64,000 nucleotides of DNA, taken from positions 1 through 64,000 of the forward strand of contig CAMDGV010000004.1 in NCBI GenBank assembly GCA_945898055.1, read 5' to 3'. The notes under the pieces are model-generated. The model had not been told where the DNA came from. It was given only the letters and a program-made list of their open reading frames with translations, and made no database searches. Below, piece by piece: positions 57,148 to 64,000 of this stretch; position 1 is the first letter of the stretch; each line of letters starts with the position of its first letter. This DNA comes from Akkermansia muciniphila (GTDB lineage Bacteria; Verrucomicrobiota; Verrucomicrobiia; Limisphaerales; UBA9464). Both the position numbers and the translations under genes were made by a program.

Positions 57148-57618
57148 ATGGCTGGAATGATGGTCAAAAGAATTTGCGGGAATTTTCTTCAAAGCCTTTG
57201 CATTCTCCTCTCAATGATTGCTTCTATCATCCTCAATCCGCTTCTGTTCAATGGTCGTTTTCTCGGGATTGAATGGCATCTTTGGAAGGTAATCGGGTGG
57301 GCCGGGACACTCATTTTCTTTAGTCGTTTCCTCGTCCAATGGTATGCCACTGAACGCCAGAAGAAAGTCGTCGTGCCTCAGGCTTTCTGGTGGCTGAGCC
57401 TCTGCGGTTCGCTCGTTCTTTTATCCTACGCCATTCATAAACGCGACAGCGTTTTTATCGTAGGCCAAGCCTTATCTTGGGTCCCTTACTTAAGAAATCT
57501 TTTCATCCACCGAAAAAATAAGGCCGCCCAAGTCACTTGCTCGGGTTGTGGAACATTGAACCCACCGAGCCATCAATTTTGCCCTTCCTGCGGAGGTGTT
57601 CTGGGCCCTCACCCTTAA
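57148..57618 (+). CDS. LAB_N membrane protein fused to a C-terminal zinc ribbon
   Basis: The 156-residue protein has an N-terminal helix, then the lipid-A-biosynthesis N-terminal (LAB_N) domain: WKVIGWAGTLIFFSRFLVQW, TERQKKVVVPQAFWWLSLCG, VLLSYAIHKRDSVFIVGQAL and SWVPYLRNLFIHRK, three to four helices in all. Residues about 130-152 form a zinc ribbon CSGCGTLNPPSHQFCPSCGG with two CxxC knuckles. The exact start (57148, 57157, 57160 or later) is uncertain. LAB_N domains occur in LpxB-linked and sugar-lipid proteins; the ribbon is unusual here. Confidence 0.85.
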   Translation: MAGMMVKRICGNFLQSLCILLSMIASIILNPLLFNGRFLGIEWHLWKVIGWAGTLIFFSRFLVQWYATERQKKVVVPQAFWWLSLCGSLVLLSYAIHKRDSVFIVGQALSWVPYLRNLFIHRKNKAAQVTCSGCGTLNPPSHQFCPSCGGVLGPHP

Positions 57619-57663
57619 TCAACTAAGAACCCCTCCAATCCCCTTCTCTTAATCGGCAATCCA

Positions 57664-58944
57664 CTAATCCTTTCCACCGCTCGAGGATGAATTACAAACT
57701 GGGTACTCCACCGGCAATCCAGTTCCTTCTGGATACTCATAAACTTGCCCCTCAAAATTGCGTAAAATGACTTTGTCTGCCGTCTTTCTTAGAATGTATC
57801 CGGGATTGATGGGCACTTTCCCGCCCCCACCTGGAGCGTCGATGACATACTGCGGGACCCCATAGCCGGTCGTATGTCCCCGTAGCCCATCCATAATCTC
57901 TAGCCCGCGAGTCACCGTCGACCTCAGATGCGCACTCCCAGAGATCAGATCACATTGGTAAATATAGTAGGGTTTCACCCGACACATCAGGAGTTTCTGC
58001 ACGAGGGCGCGCATCGTCTCGATATCGTCGTTAACCTTGTGTAAAAGTACTGACTGATTTCCGAGTGGAATCCCAGCATCGGCTAGACGCCCCAATGCCT
58101 CCCTGACTTCCGTGGTCAATTCACGCGGATGATTGACATGGATACTCATGAAAAGCGGATGAAACTGCCGGAGCATTGCACAAAGCTCGGGAGTAATTCG
58201 CTGGGGCAAAAAGACAGGGATTCGCGATCCGATTCGCAGGAATTCGATATGAGGAATCGCTCGCAAGCGACTCAGCAGATATTCTAATTTTTCGTCATTG
58301 AAAAGGAGCGGATCTCCGCCACTCAACAGCACGTCGCGAATCTCTGGATGTGCTGCAATATAGGCGATTTGTCGGTCAAATTCAGGGTGAAAATCATAAC
58401 CACTCGCGTTGCTCACTAGCCGTGACCGTGTGCAGTAGCGGCAGTAGGCGGCGCAACGGTCGGTGACCAAGAATAACACCCTATCTGGATATCGATGAAC
58501 CAAACCTGGCACAGGTGAATGGGTGTCCTCACCCACCGGATCCAAAGTCTCCCAAGCTGCAGTAACCGTCTCTTCAATTCGAGGGATCACCTGACGTCGC
58601 ACCGGGCAAGCCTCGTCGTCGATATCGATCAGGTTAAAAAAATACGGGGTTATTGCCATGGCCAACTTGGATTCGCCGGCCAGAATTGCTCCCTCACGTT
58701 CTTCGGGGGCCAGTTTGGGCATCAAACGCTCCAATTGAGCCACAGTGGTAATCCGATTTTTTAACTGCCAACGCCAATCATTCCAGTCTTTATCCGACAC
58801 AGCATGCCAGGAACCTCGCCCCGCGGTGCTAAATGCTTTCATCGAAATAAAAGAAGCGGCGAGGGACTCGCTGGTGGAAGAATCAAACTGCATGACGGAG
58901 AGCAAATTACGAGGAGACTCCTGCGAGTCAAGGATTGGGCTCAT
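57664..58944 (-). CDS. kamA: Lysine 2,3-aminomutase family radical SAM protein
   Basis: The protein of about 426 residues (start 58944, alternatively 58893) has the SAM-cluster motif TDRCAAYCRYCTRSR (CxxxCxxC), the SGGDPLLFNDEKLEYLLSRL segment, and the PLP-lysine motif YVIDAPGGGGKVPINPGY near its C-terminus. It would convert L-lysine to beta-lysine using SAM, PLP and 4Fe-4S. The PLP motif and length favour KamA over the shorter EpmB. Its start overlaps the end of the UlaG-like gene. Confidence 0.9.
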   Translation of the reverse strand: MSPILDSQESPRNLLSVMQFDSSTSESLAASFISMKAFSTAGRGSWHAVSDKDWNDWRWQLKNRITTVAQLERLMPKLAPEEREGAILAGESKLAMAITPYFFNLIDIDDEACPVRRQVIPRIEETVTAAWETLDPVGEDTHSPVPGLVHRYPDRVLFLVTDRCAAYCRYCTRSRLVSNASGYDFHPEFDRQIAYIAAHPEIRDVLLSGGDPLLFNDEKLEYLLSRLRAIPHIEFLRIGSRIPVFLPQRITPELCAMLRQFHPLFMSIHVNHPRELTTEVREALGRLADAGIPLGNQSVLLHKVNDDIETMRALVQKLLMCRVKPYYIYQCDLISGSAHLRSTVTRGLEIMDGLRGHTTGYGVPQYVIDAPGGGGKVPINPGYILRKTADKVILRNFEGQVYEYPEGTGLPVEYPVCNSSSSGGKD

Positions 58945-59830
58945 TTGGATAAATTGAGCCCTCAGGAAAGGTCCACCTTTCACCCGCCCGCAAGACCGCA
59001 TATCCCTGTCCAGATTGCTGACAGGCCATCACAAAGTCATCGGGGGTTGCTGTATTAAATTTAAAAAGATCGTAATGACAGGGTATGGCAATTTTAGCAC
59101 CGATCTGCCAAGCCAAGTGGGCCGCTTCCTGTCCCCATAAATTTCCAGCAACTCGACGCTCCTCGGCCCGACCGTTCACCGGAAGAAGCGCGAGGTCGAC
59201 TCGCAGCGATCGTAGGAGTTCCACCTGTCCATCATACATAACGGTATCCCCCGAATGATATATCGTCCACGGCCCCATACTTACGACGTAGCCGAGGCAA
59301 ATGAGACGACCCGCCGCATCGGTCTCTAAGGTCTCATGAGCTGCAGGCACCGCGCGAATCTGTAAGCCCTCAACTTGAACCTCCTCCACTCCATGACATG
59401 GCCCAGAGCCTGGGACCGCAGACTCAAGACCCAGTAACTGCGATTCCGGCAAGCCGCTTCGCTGCCTGACCGCCCCACGGATCGCCTCAGGAAACACCAT
59501 CCGTATTCTTGGGTTAGCTCTCACCAGCGGCTTGAGTGTCTCCGGATCGAGATGATCGGTATGTCCGTGGCTGGAGGTGACCAGACTAATTCCAGTCAAC
59601 CGCGCTGGATCGATCACTCGCTCAGTCATACGGACATGGGGTTTATCCGTCTCAGCATATTTTGCGGTTAAGGAATCCGAAAGGTAAGGATCTAACAGAA
59701 TCCTCTTACCGCCCCACGCCAGCAGATAGCCGCTCTGGCCCAACCACCAGAGATGAAGGCGGTCGCCCGCCAAACAGGCGTCTTCCACATCAGCCAAGAA
59801 TCGGTCGTCCTGCAAGGCGGGGCAGATCAT
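58928..59830 (-). CDS. Metallo-beta-lactamase-fold hydrolase (UlaG-like)
   Basis: From ATG 59830 the protein of 300 residues shows LHLWWLGQSGYLLAWGGKRI, LLDPYLSDSL, the zinc motif SSHGHTDHLDPE (HxHxDH), IYHSGDTVMYDG and AIPCHYDLFKFN. This is the L-ascorbate-6-phosphate lactonase/UlaG-type branch. The substrate is not readable. It lies 7 bases after the MetE-like gene and overlaps kamA, so the three form one operon. Confidence 0.86.
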   Translation of the reverse strand: MICPALQDDRFLADVEDACLAGDRLHLWWLGQSGYLLAWGGKRILLDPYLSDSLTAKYAETDKPHVRMTERVIDPARLTGISLVTSSHGHTDHLDPETLKPLVRANPRIRMVFPEAIRGAVRQRSGLPESQLLGLESAVPGSGPCHGVEEVQVEGLQIRAVPAAHETLETDAAGRLICLGYVVSMGPWTIYHSGDTVMYDGQVELLRSLRVDLALLPVNGRAEERRVAGNLWGQEAAHLAWQIGAKIAIPCHYDLFKFNTATPDDFVMACQQSGQGYAVLRAGERWTFPEGSIYPNEPNP

Positions 59831-59837
59831 GCTCTTT

Positions 59838-60884
59838 TTAAAGTTTCTGCCGAGCCAAGGCCACACCGTCACAGAGTGATTGCAACTTGCGAACTGCCGC
59901 CCAGCGTGCCGTCTGACTAAGACCGCAATCCGGCGCCAACACCAATCGATCCGCTGGAACAAACTCCAAACATCGAGCGACTCGGTTGGCAACATCCTCC
60001 GCAGTCTCAATGTAATAGCTCTTCACATCAATAATACCGACGGCCACATCCCGACTGCGCGCGATAGATCCGATGCACTCCAACTCAGCAAATTCTCGAC
60101 TGGCCATTTCGACATGCATTTCATCACATTTCATCTCAAGAAACTCAGGAAATAAGGGAGCCAACCGACGTGGCCCCACCGCTCGGGCTTTGTAATTACC
60201 AAAGCACAAGTGCATGCAAACCCGGGTTCGACCAGTCACCGTTTCAATGGTCCGATTATAAATATCGACAAACCGGCGAACATCTTCTCGATGAGCATAA
60301 CAACTCATTGAAGGCTCATCGACACTGATTTCCCGGCATCCTGCAGCGACGAGATCTTCCAACTCCTTTCGGACAATTGGCAGAAGTGCTTCGGTTAATG
60401 ACCAGCGATCTGGATAACCCAAATGAGGATTAGCGAGGAGACGACCTGAAAGAGTGTAAGGACCGGGCACAGAGGCCTTCAGGGTGACTGGCCGGGTTAA
60501 CATGCCCTCCATCACAGACTGCAACCGCTGAAACTCTCCGACCGCTCCCAACCCACGGGATGCTTGCAAAGGACCCACCACAGCATGTTTTCCTCGTTGA
60601 TCATGCGCAGGAGGGCCGAATCGTCGAGGCGACACCGATTCCAAATCAATGCCCTGAATAAATCCATAGAAGCTGAGGTTAAAATCCAAACGCGTTTGTT
60701 CTCCATCGGTGATCACATCTAACCCTGCTTTCAACTGATCGCGCACGGCACACGTGACCGCGTCCCTTTGCAGTTCCGCCAAGTCTTCTGAGCCAAAACG
60801 GTCGAGATGAGCGGAGGCCAATTCAAGCCAACTCGGAAACGGATGACTCCCGATAACCGAAGTTCTCAACGGACATTCTTTCAT
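59838..60884 (-). CDS. MetE/UroD-superfamily methyltransferase (short, core only)
   Basis: The 348-residue TIM-barrel protein resembles the C-terminal catalytic half of cobalamin-independent methionine synthase: TSVIGSHPFPSWLELA, LDVITDGEQTRLDFNLSFYG, VTLKASVPGPYTLSGRLL, EISVDEPSMSCYAHREDVRR, MHLCFGNYKARA, DVAVGIIDVKSYYIETAEDV, and APDCGLSQTARWAAVRKL. The H-x-C, Glu and late Cys fit a zinc site. It lacks the N-terminal MetE half, so it may transfer methyl groups from a corrinoid or other donor. It heads the three-gene cluster. Confidence 0.86.
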   Translation of the reverse strand: MKECPLRTSVIGSHPFPSWLELASAHLDRFGSEDLAELQRDAVTCAVRDQLKAGLDVITDGEQTRLDFNLSFYGFIQGIDLESVSPRRFGPPAHDQRGKHAVVGPLQASRGLGAVGEFQRLQSVMEGMLTRPVTLKASVPGPYTLSGRLLANPHLGYPDRWSLTEALLPIVRKELEDLVAAGCREISVDEPSMSCYAHREDVRRFVDIYNRTIETVTGRTRVCMHLCFGNYKARAVGPRRLAPLFPEFLEMKCDEMHVEMASREFAELECIGSIARSRDVAVGIIDVKSYYIETAEDVANRVARCLEFVPADRLVLAPDCGLSQTARWAAVRKLQSLCDGVALARQKL

Positions 60885-60958
60885 AATAAATAAGGGGCAG
60901 ATCTGCCTAGGAACACCTTGCTTGATCGATTAACTGAAATTGAAAAGGTAGATTGGGG

Positions 60959-61810
60959 TTACCTTGAGATTAATGGGTGGTCAGTCAAAAAGGATCGTCC
61001 GATTTCCGCAAAGAAAGACTCGATCTTCAAAACCAATTGCCGGGCTTGAGCTAAAGCAAACTGCTCGACATCCCGACCTGATCGGGCGGGAGCTTCTGCA
61101 CTCCGAGTAGGGTCTACAGGTAAAACCTGCTGAACCAAAATCGGGCCTTGATCTAGGGCATCGGTCACAAAGTGAGCAGTGGCACCGGTCACTTTAACTC
61201 CATGCTGAAAGGCCTGCTGAGAAGGTCTGGCCCCAACGAACGCGGGCAGAAAAGAAGGGTGAATATTTATAATTCGAGAGGGATCTCTCGACACAAATTC
61301 GGGACTGAGAATCCGCAGGTAGTTGGCTAGGACAATAAAATCAGGTGCAGCTTCCTCGAGACACGCCTGCAAGGACGCCTCGTGAGCAACAGGCTCTCTT
61401 CCCGTGGCGGACCCAGAGGAAAAGGGCACGCCGAATTGCCCAACTGATTCACCTAAATCGAGATGATTACCAACCACCGCCTCGATGCGGGCCTTCCATG
61501 TGCCAAACTGGTTTCGAATCAGTAAGTCCGCGAGACAGTGATGCTCACGAGAAACCAACACCATAATCCGTTTGGGCAGCGGCGACGCCACTCGCACCGC
61601 CACCCCCTCCGGTAATACGCCTTTATTTTGCTCGACCAAACAGGCCGAATCCACTGCTCCGTCAAATTCCGTCCGCCTAAAAAACCGGCCAGACTCGCGA
61701 TCCACGAATTCTTGACTCTGCACGACATTAAACCCGTGGTCGAAAAGAACACGGCTGATAGCAAGCATCAGATCTCGGCGATCTAAACACTCAACAAGCA
61801 GCACAGACAT
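60959..61810 (-). CDS. purU: Formyltetrahydrofolate deformylase
   Basis: The 283-residue protein has an N-terminal ACT-like domain (LVECLDRRDLMLAISRVLFD, then DHGFNVVQSQEFVDRE) and the C-terminal formyltransferase-fold domain with YLRILSPEFVSRDPSRIINI, HPSFLPAFVGARPSQQAF and VTGATAHFVTDALDQGPILV, which includes the catalytic Asn/His/Asp. It releases formate from 10-formyl-THF. The ATG at 61810 is 2 bases after the stop of the SIS gene. The TTG at 61816 is also possible. Confidence 0.93.
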   Translation of the reverse strand: MSVLLVECLDRRDLMLAISRVLFDHGFNVVQSQEFVDRESGRFFRRTEFDGAVDSACLVEQNKGVLPEGVAVRVASPLPKRIMVLVSREHHCLADLLIRNQFGTWKARIEAVVGNHLDLGESVGQFGVPFSSGSATGREPVAHEASLQACLEEAAPDFIVLANYLRILSPEFVSRDPSRIINIHPSFLPAFVGARPSQQAFQHGVKVTGATAHFVTDALDQGPILVQQVLPVDPTRSAEAPARSGRDVEQFALAQARQLVLKIESFFAEIGRSFLTDHPLISR

Positions 61811-61812
61811 GG

Positions 61813-63210
61813 TCAACGACGAGACGAATCGCGACCTCCGCGCCGCTCAGGTCTACGTTGCCCATCTGAACTTCCACCCGCTTCAGAGCCTCTCCCTCGG
61901 GAATCAGCCGATCTACCACCACTCGGGGCAGAGGGGGCCTGCCCATTCTCACGCAACCACATCCGGCGCTCGATATCATCCATACGATCCCAGTTACTTG
62001 GCTTAAGAACTTCCTGCGACTGAGGCACGATCGGCGGCGGCACCTCTTGGCGGACAACCGGTTCGGCTTGCCGACGCGGTTCCTCAATTTCACGCGCGTC
62101 ACGCGTCGGACGTGCCTCGCGCGCCTCGCGCGCCGGACGTGCCTCGCGTGCCGGACGGGGCTCGCGCGGTTCGCGTGCCGGACGAACCTCGCGCGCCGAC
62201 TCCACATCAGGCGTCCGTCGGATTGATCGATCATCAGAACGACCCCGTTCACTATCCAATCTACCACGGGACTCATCACGGCCTCCTCGATTGGATCGAC
62301 TCTCTCGTGGCTCGCGGCGTTCCCTAGAAACGCTTTCGGATCGATCGCCGCGCGGAGCGGGTTCGGAGGGATCAGTCCGATCAGTCCGATTCACCCCCCG
62401 CCCTTCTGATCGGCCAACCGGTCGAGACGCGGGAGCGGTTTCACCTAAGGTCGCATAGAGCTTTGAGAGGCGACGTCCGTGCTCATCATAAGCCCGATCA
62501 AACAAGTCTTCGGAACGGTCGCGCCCTACCAAAACAGGGGCGGTTAATACCGTCGGAGGGTGGCCCGCTTCGGTTAGAAGGGCCGCCACCTCAACTTTAA
62601 TGGCATTGATCAAAAGACATCCACCGATCGTAGAACCAGGGCCAACTGGAGTTTCCAAACCGGGGATCTCGATCATTGCGTCCCCAACAGGAGCCCCCGT
62701 ATCCAAGATTATATCGGCAAAATCTTGCAACTTGCGACCGTCCCGTCGCTGACTCCGGCTTGCTTCGCTGTGTGCCTTGGAGAGGATGGCCACCACCTTG
62801 ATTCCTCGGCGCTTGAACTCTTCGGCCATTTCAATGGGAACCAAATTACACCCGCTGGACGAGGCAATCAGCGCGCAGTCTTGGGGTGTTGTCTCAAAGT
62901 TCCGCAAGATGCGACCGGCTAGTCCGTGCACATTTTCCAAAAACATCGCCTGCCGCTGGCCATTGGCCCCAACGACCTGGTTATGGAAGCTCAGTGACAA
63001 CTCCACGATCGGATTGAAACCTGGGAAGGATCCATACCGCGGCCACATCTCTTCGACCAGAATCCGACTATGGCCGGACCCGAAAAGATGGACCATACGG
63101 CCCGCTAAAATTGTCTCGGAAAACAGGCCAGCAGCCTTGGCAATGGCGTTTTCCTGGGCGGATACCGTATCGATAAGTCCACGGCAGAGGTCCAAATATT
63201 CGTCTATCAC
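61813..63210 (-). CDS. SIS-domain protein with long Arg-rich tail
   Basis: The N-terminal 260 residues form a SIS sugar-phosphate-binding domain of the UPF0309 type: AGRMVHLFGSGHSRILVEEM, VHGLAGRILRNFE, CALIASSSGCNLVPIEMAEE and VVAILSKAHSEASRSQRRDG. The remaining 200 residues are Arg/Glu/Pro/Ser-rich repeats such as RPAREARPAREAREARP and end RRGGRDSSRR, predicted disordered and possibly nucleic-acid-binding. The start is uncertain: GTG 63210 fits the conserved edge, while TTG 63234 and 63309 are upstream options. purU follows directly. Confidence 0.8.
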   Translation of the reverse strand: MIDEYLDLCRGLIDTVSAQENAIAKAAGLFSETILAGRMVHLFGSGHSRILVEEMWPRYGSFPGFNPIVELSLSFHNQVVGANGQRQAMFLENVHGLAGRILRNFETTPQDCALIASSSGCNLVPIEMAEEFKRRGIKVVAILSKAHSEASRSQRRDGRKLQDFADIILDTGAPVGDAMIEIPGLETPVGPGSTIGGCLLINAIKVEVAALLTEAGHPPTVLTAPVLVGRDRSEDLFDRAYDEHGRRLSKLYATLGETAPASRPVGRSEGRGVNRTDRTDPSEPAPRGDRSESVSRERREPRESRSNRGGRDESRGRLDSERGRSDDRSIRRTPDVESAREVRPAREPREPRPAREARPAREAREARPTRDAREIEEPRRQAEPVVRQEVPPPIVPQSQEVLKPSNWDRMDDIERRMWLRENGQAPSAPSGGRSADSRGRGSEAGGSSDGQRRPERRGGRDSSRR

Positions 63211-63409
63211 TGGGCGGAGAGTAACAAGATCCAAAGGCCGATGGGGATACGAAAGATTAAAATTGAGACAGAATTTACAAAACTGCCATTTGAGGTAAAA
63301 CCGCCCCAAATCCCGACCGTTTTCCCTTTGGACAGACTTTTTTCTGTCAAAAAAAGAAAAAAAGAACTGCTTCCACTCCTATCGCTCGCCTTCAGAAAGG
63401 ACGTTTGGA

Positions 63410-64000
63410 TCAATTTTCCGGCAGGACAAAGCGCTCGAATTCGTGACGGACATACGGCGGAATCCGAACCCGGAACCAAGCCTCCGGCCCAGAATAGTTC
63501 TGCTCGACAATCTGCCCCAAGGCATGCAGTCGACTGATCGCTTTTTGTTCCCCGTGCGGAATCCGAACCTCCACAAAATCTCGGATTGGTTTTAACATCG
63601 CCCCCAGTTCAGCGAAGAGACTATCAAATCCTATCTTCTCCCGAGACGAAACGGCAACCGCCTTGGGAAACTGCTGCCCCAGAAGTTCAGCGGCTTCCCG
63701 AGCCCCCTGTTTATCCACCTTATTAAAAACCATTAAAACCGGCTTTTCCATGGCGCCAATTTCCGACAAGACGCTATTGACGGCTTCAATTTGCTGAGCG
63801 CATTGCGGATGACTGGAGTCCACCACATGGATTAGTAATTCTGCTTCAACGACTTCTTCTAAAGTAGCCTTAAAAGCTTCCACCAAACCGTGGGGTAGTT
63901 TGCGAATAAAACCAACAGTGTCACTGAGCAGAACATTCTGATTTGACGGCAAGCGTAACCGGCGAGTGGTGGGGTCCAAGGTGGCGAAGAGCATATCTGC
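63410..64000 (-). CDS. hflX: Ribosome-splitting GTPase HflX, C-terminal part (5' end outside window)
   Basis: The visible 196 codons continue past the right edge. They encode ADMLFATLDPTTRRLRLP, LLSDTVGFIRKLPHGLVEAF (switch II DTVGFI), KATLEEVVEAELLIHVVDSS, MVFNKVDKQG (NKxD) and VSSREKIGFDSLFAEL, then the C-terminal HflX domain. P-loop and N-terminal domain lie outside the window. HflX splits stalled 70S ribosomes after heat stress. About 200 bases separate its stop from the SIS gene. Confidence 0.95.
   Translation of the reverse strand, partial: ADMLFATLDPTTRRLRLPSNQNVLLSDTVGFIRKLPHGLVEAFKATLEEVVEAELLIHVVDSSHPQCAQQIEAVNSVLSEIGAMEKPVLMVFNKVDKQGAREAAELLGQQFPKAVAVSSREKIGFDSLFAELGAMLKPIRDFVEVRIPHGEQKAISRLHALGQIVEQNYSGPEAWFRVRIPPYVRHEFERFVLPEN

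Overview
The window looks like a chromosomal piece of a verrucomicrobial bacterium, probably of the Pedosphaera/Limisphaera type. The reasons are several secreted proteins with the N-terminal [18 protein letters not shown] prepilin-type signature, PA14-like and PQQ-propeller secreted proteins whose openings (for example WPEFRGPSHQG) are typical of Verrucomicrobia and Planctomycetes, RNase HIII, and a tyrosine recombinase with GNS in place of the usual GHS near the catalytic Tyr. This placement is inference from protein style; no rRNA is present.

Layout. 1-4.3 kb (minus strand): a large secreted PA14-like protein cut by the window edge, a small lipoprotein and two prepilin-like secreted proteins. 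4.3-10 kb: gcvH, three small conserved proteins, apt and a lone 1125-residue FtsX-type permease. 10.1-15.1 kb: a Tol-Pal operon (tolQ, an extra zinc-ribbon membrane protein, tolR, a TolA/TonB-like protein, tolB, pal) closed by a clear terminator. 15.2-23.2 kb: PQQ propeller, a Ppx-type phosphatase followed by a separate HD gene, a Gly-rich RRM protein, rnhC, mutY, an RF3 protein without its GTPase domain, and trpB.

23.3-28.4 kb: the tmRNA gene (tag ANEELALAA) followed by a 4.7-kb integrated islet bounded by 15-bp direct repeats. The islet holds a nonsense-disrupted integrase, an excisionase-like HTH gene, a decayed second recombinase and an AbiEi/AbiEii-type (type IV) toxin-antitoxin pair with its own promoter and operator. 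Beyond the right repeat lie a remnant of a further integrase and an IS66 remnant, so the tmRNA 3' end has probably been used more than once. 29.2-34.9 kb: an AT-richer minus-strand signalling operon (CheX-like phosphatase, REC-REC-STAS response regulator, two secreted proteins, a FlgN-like protein) divergent from an HDOD gene, separated by a structured 0.56-kb spacer.

34.9-46.8 kb: PfkB kinase, two cell-envelope proteins, recF, thiL, tsaE, tsaB, a YkgJ-type cysteine-cluster protein, a secreted Gfo/Idh/MocA protein, a type IV pilin-like protein, hisS, an HD protein and pilT. 46.9-57.1 kb: rplA-rplJ-rplL-rpoB-rpoC with internal RNA hairpins and a terminator; rplK/nusG are not next to rplA. 57.1-64 kb: a LAB_N-zinc-ribbon fusion, a three-gene cluster (MetE-like, UlaG-like, lysine 2,3-aminomutase), purU, a SIS-domain protein with a long Arg-rich tail, and the 3' part of hflX.

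The strongest oddities are the RF3 lacking its G domain, the tmRNA-inserted AbiE islet with evidence of tandem insertion, the zinc-ribbon protein inside tol-pal, and the signalling locus with its structured divergent spacer.
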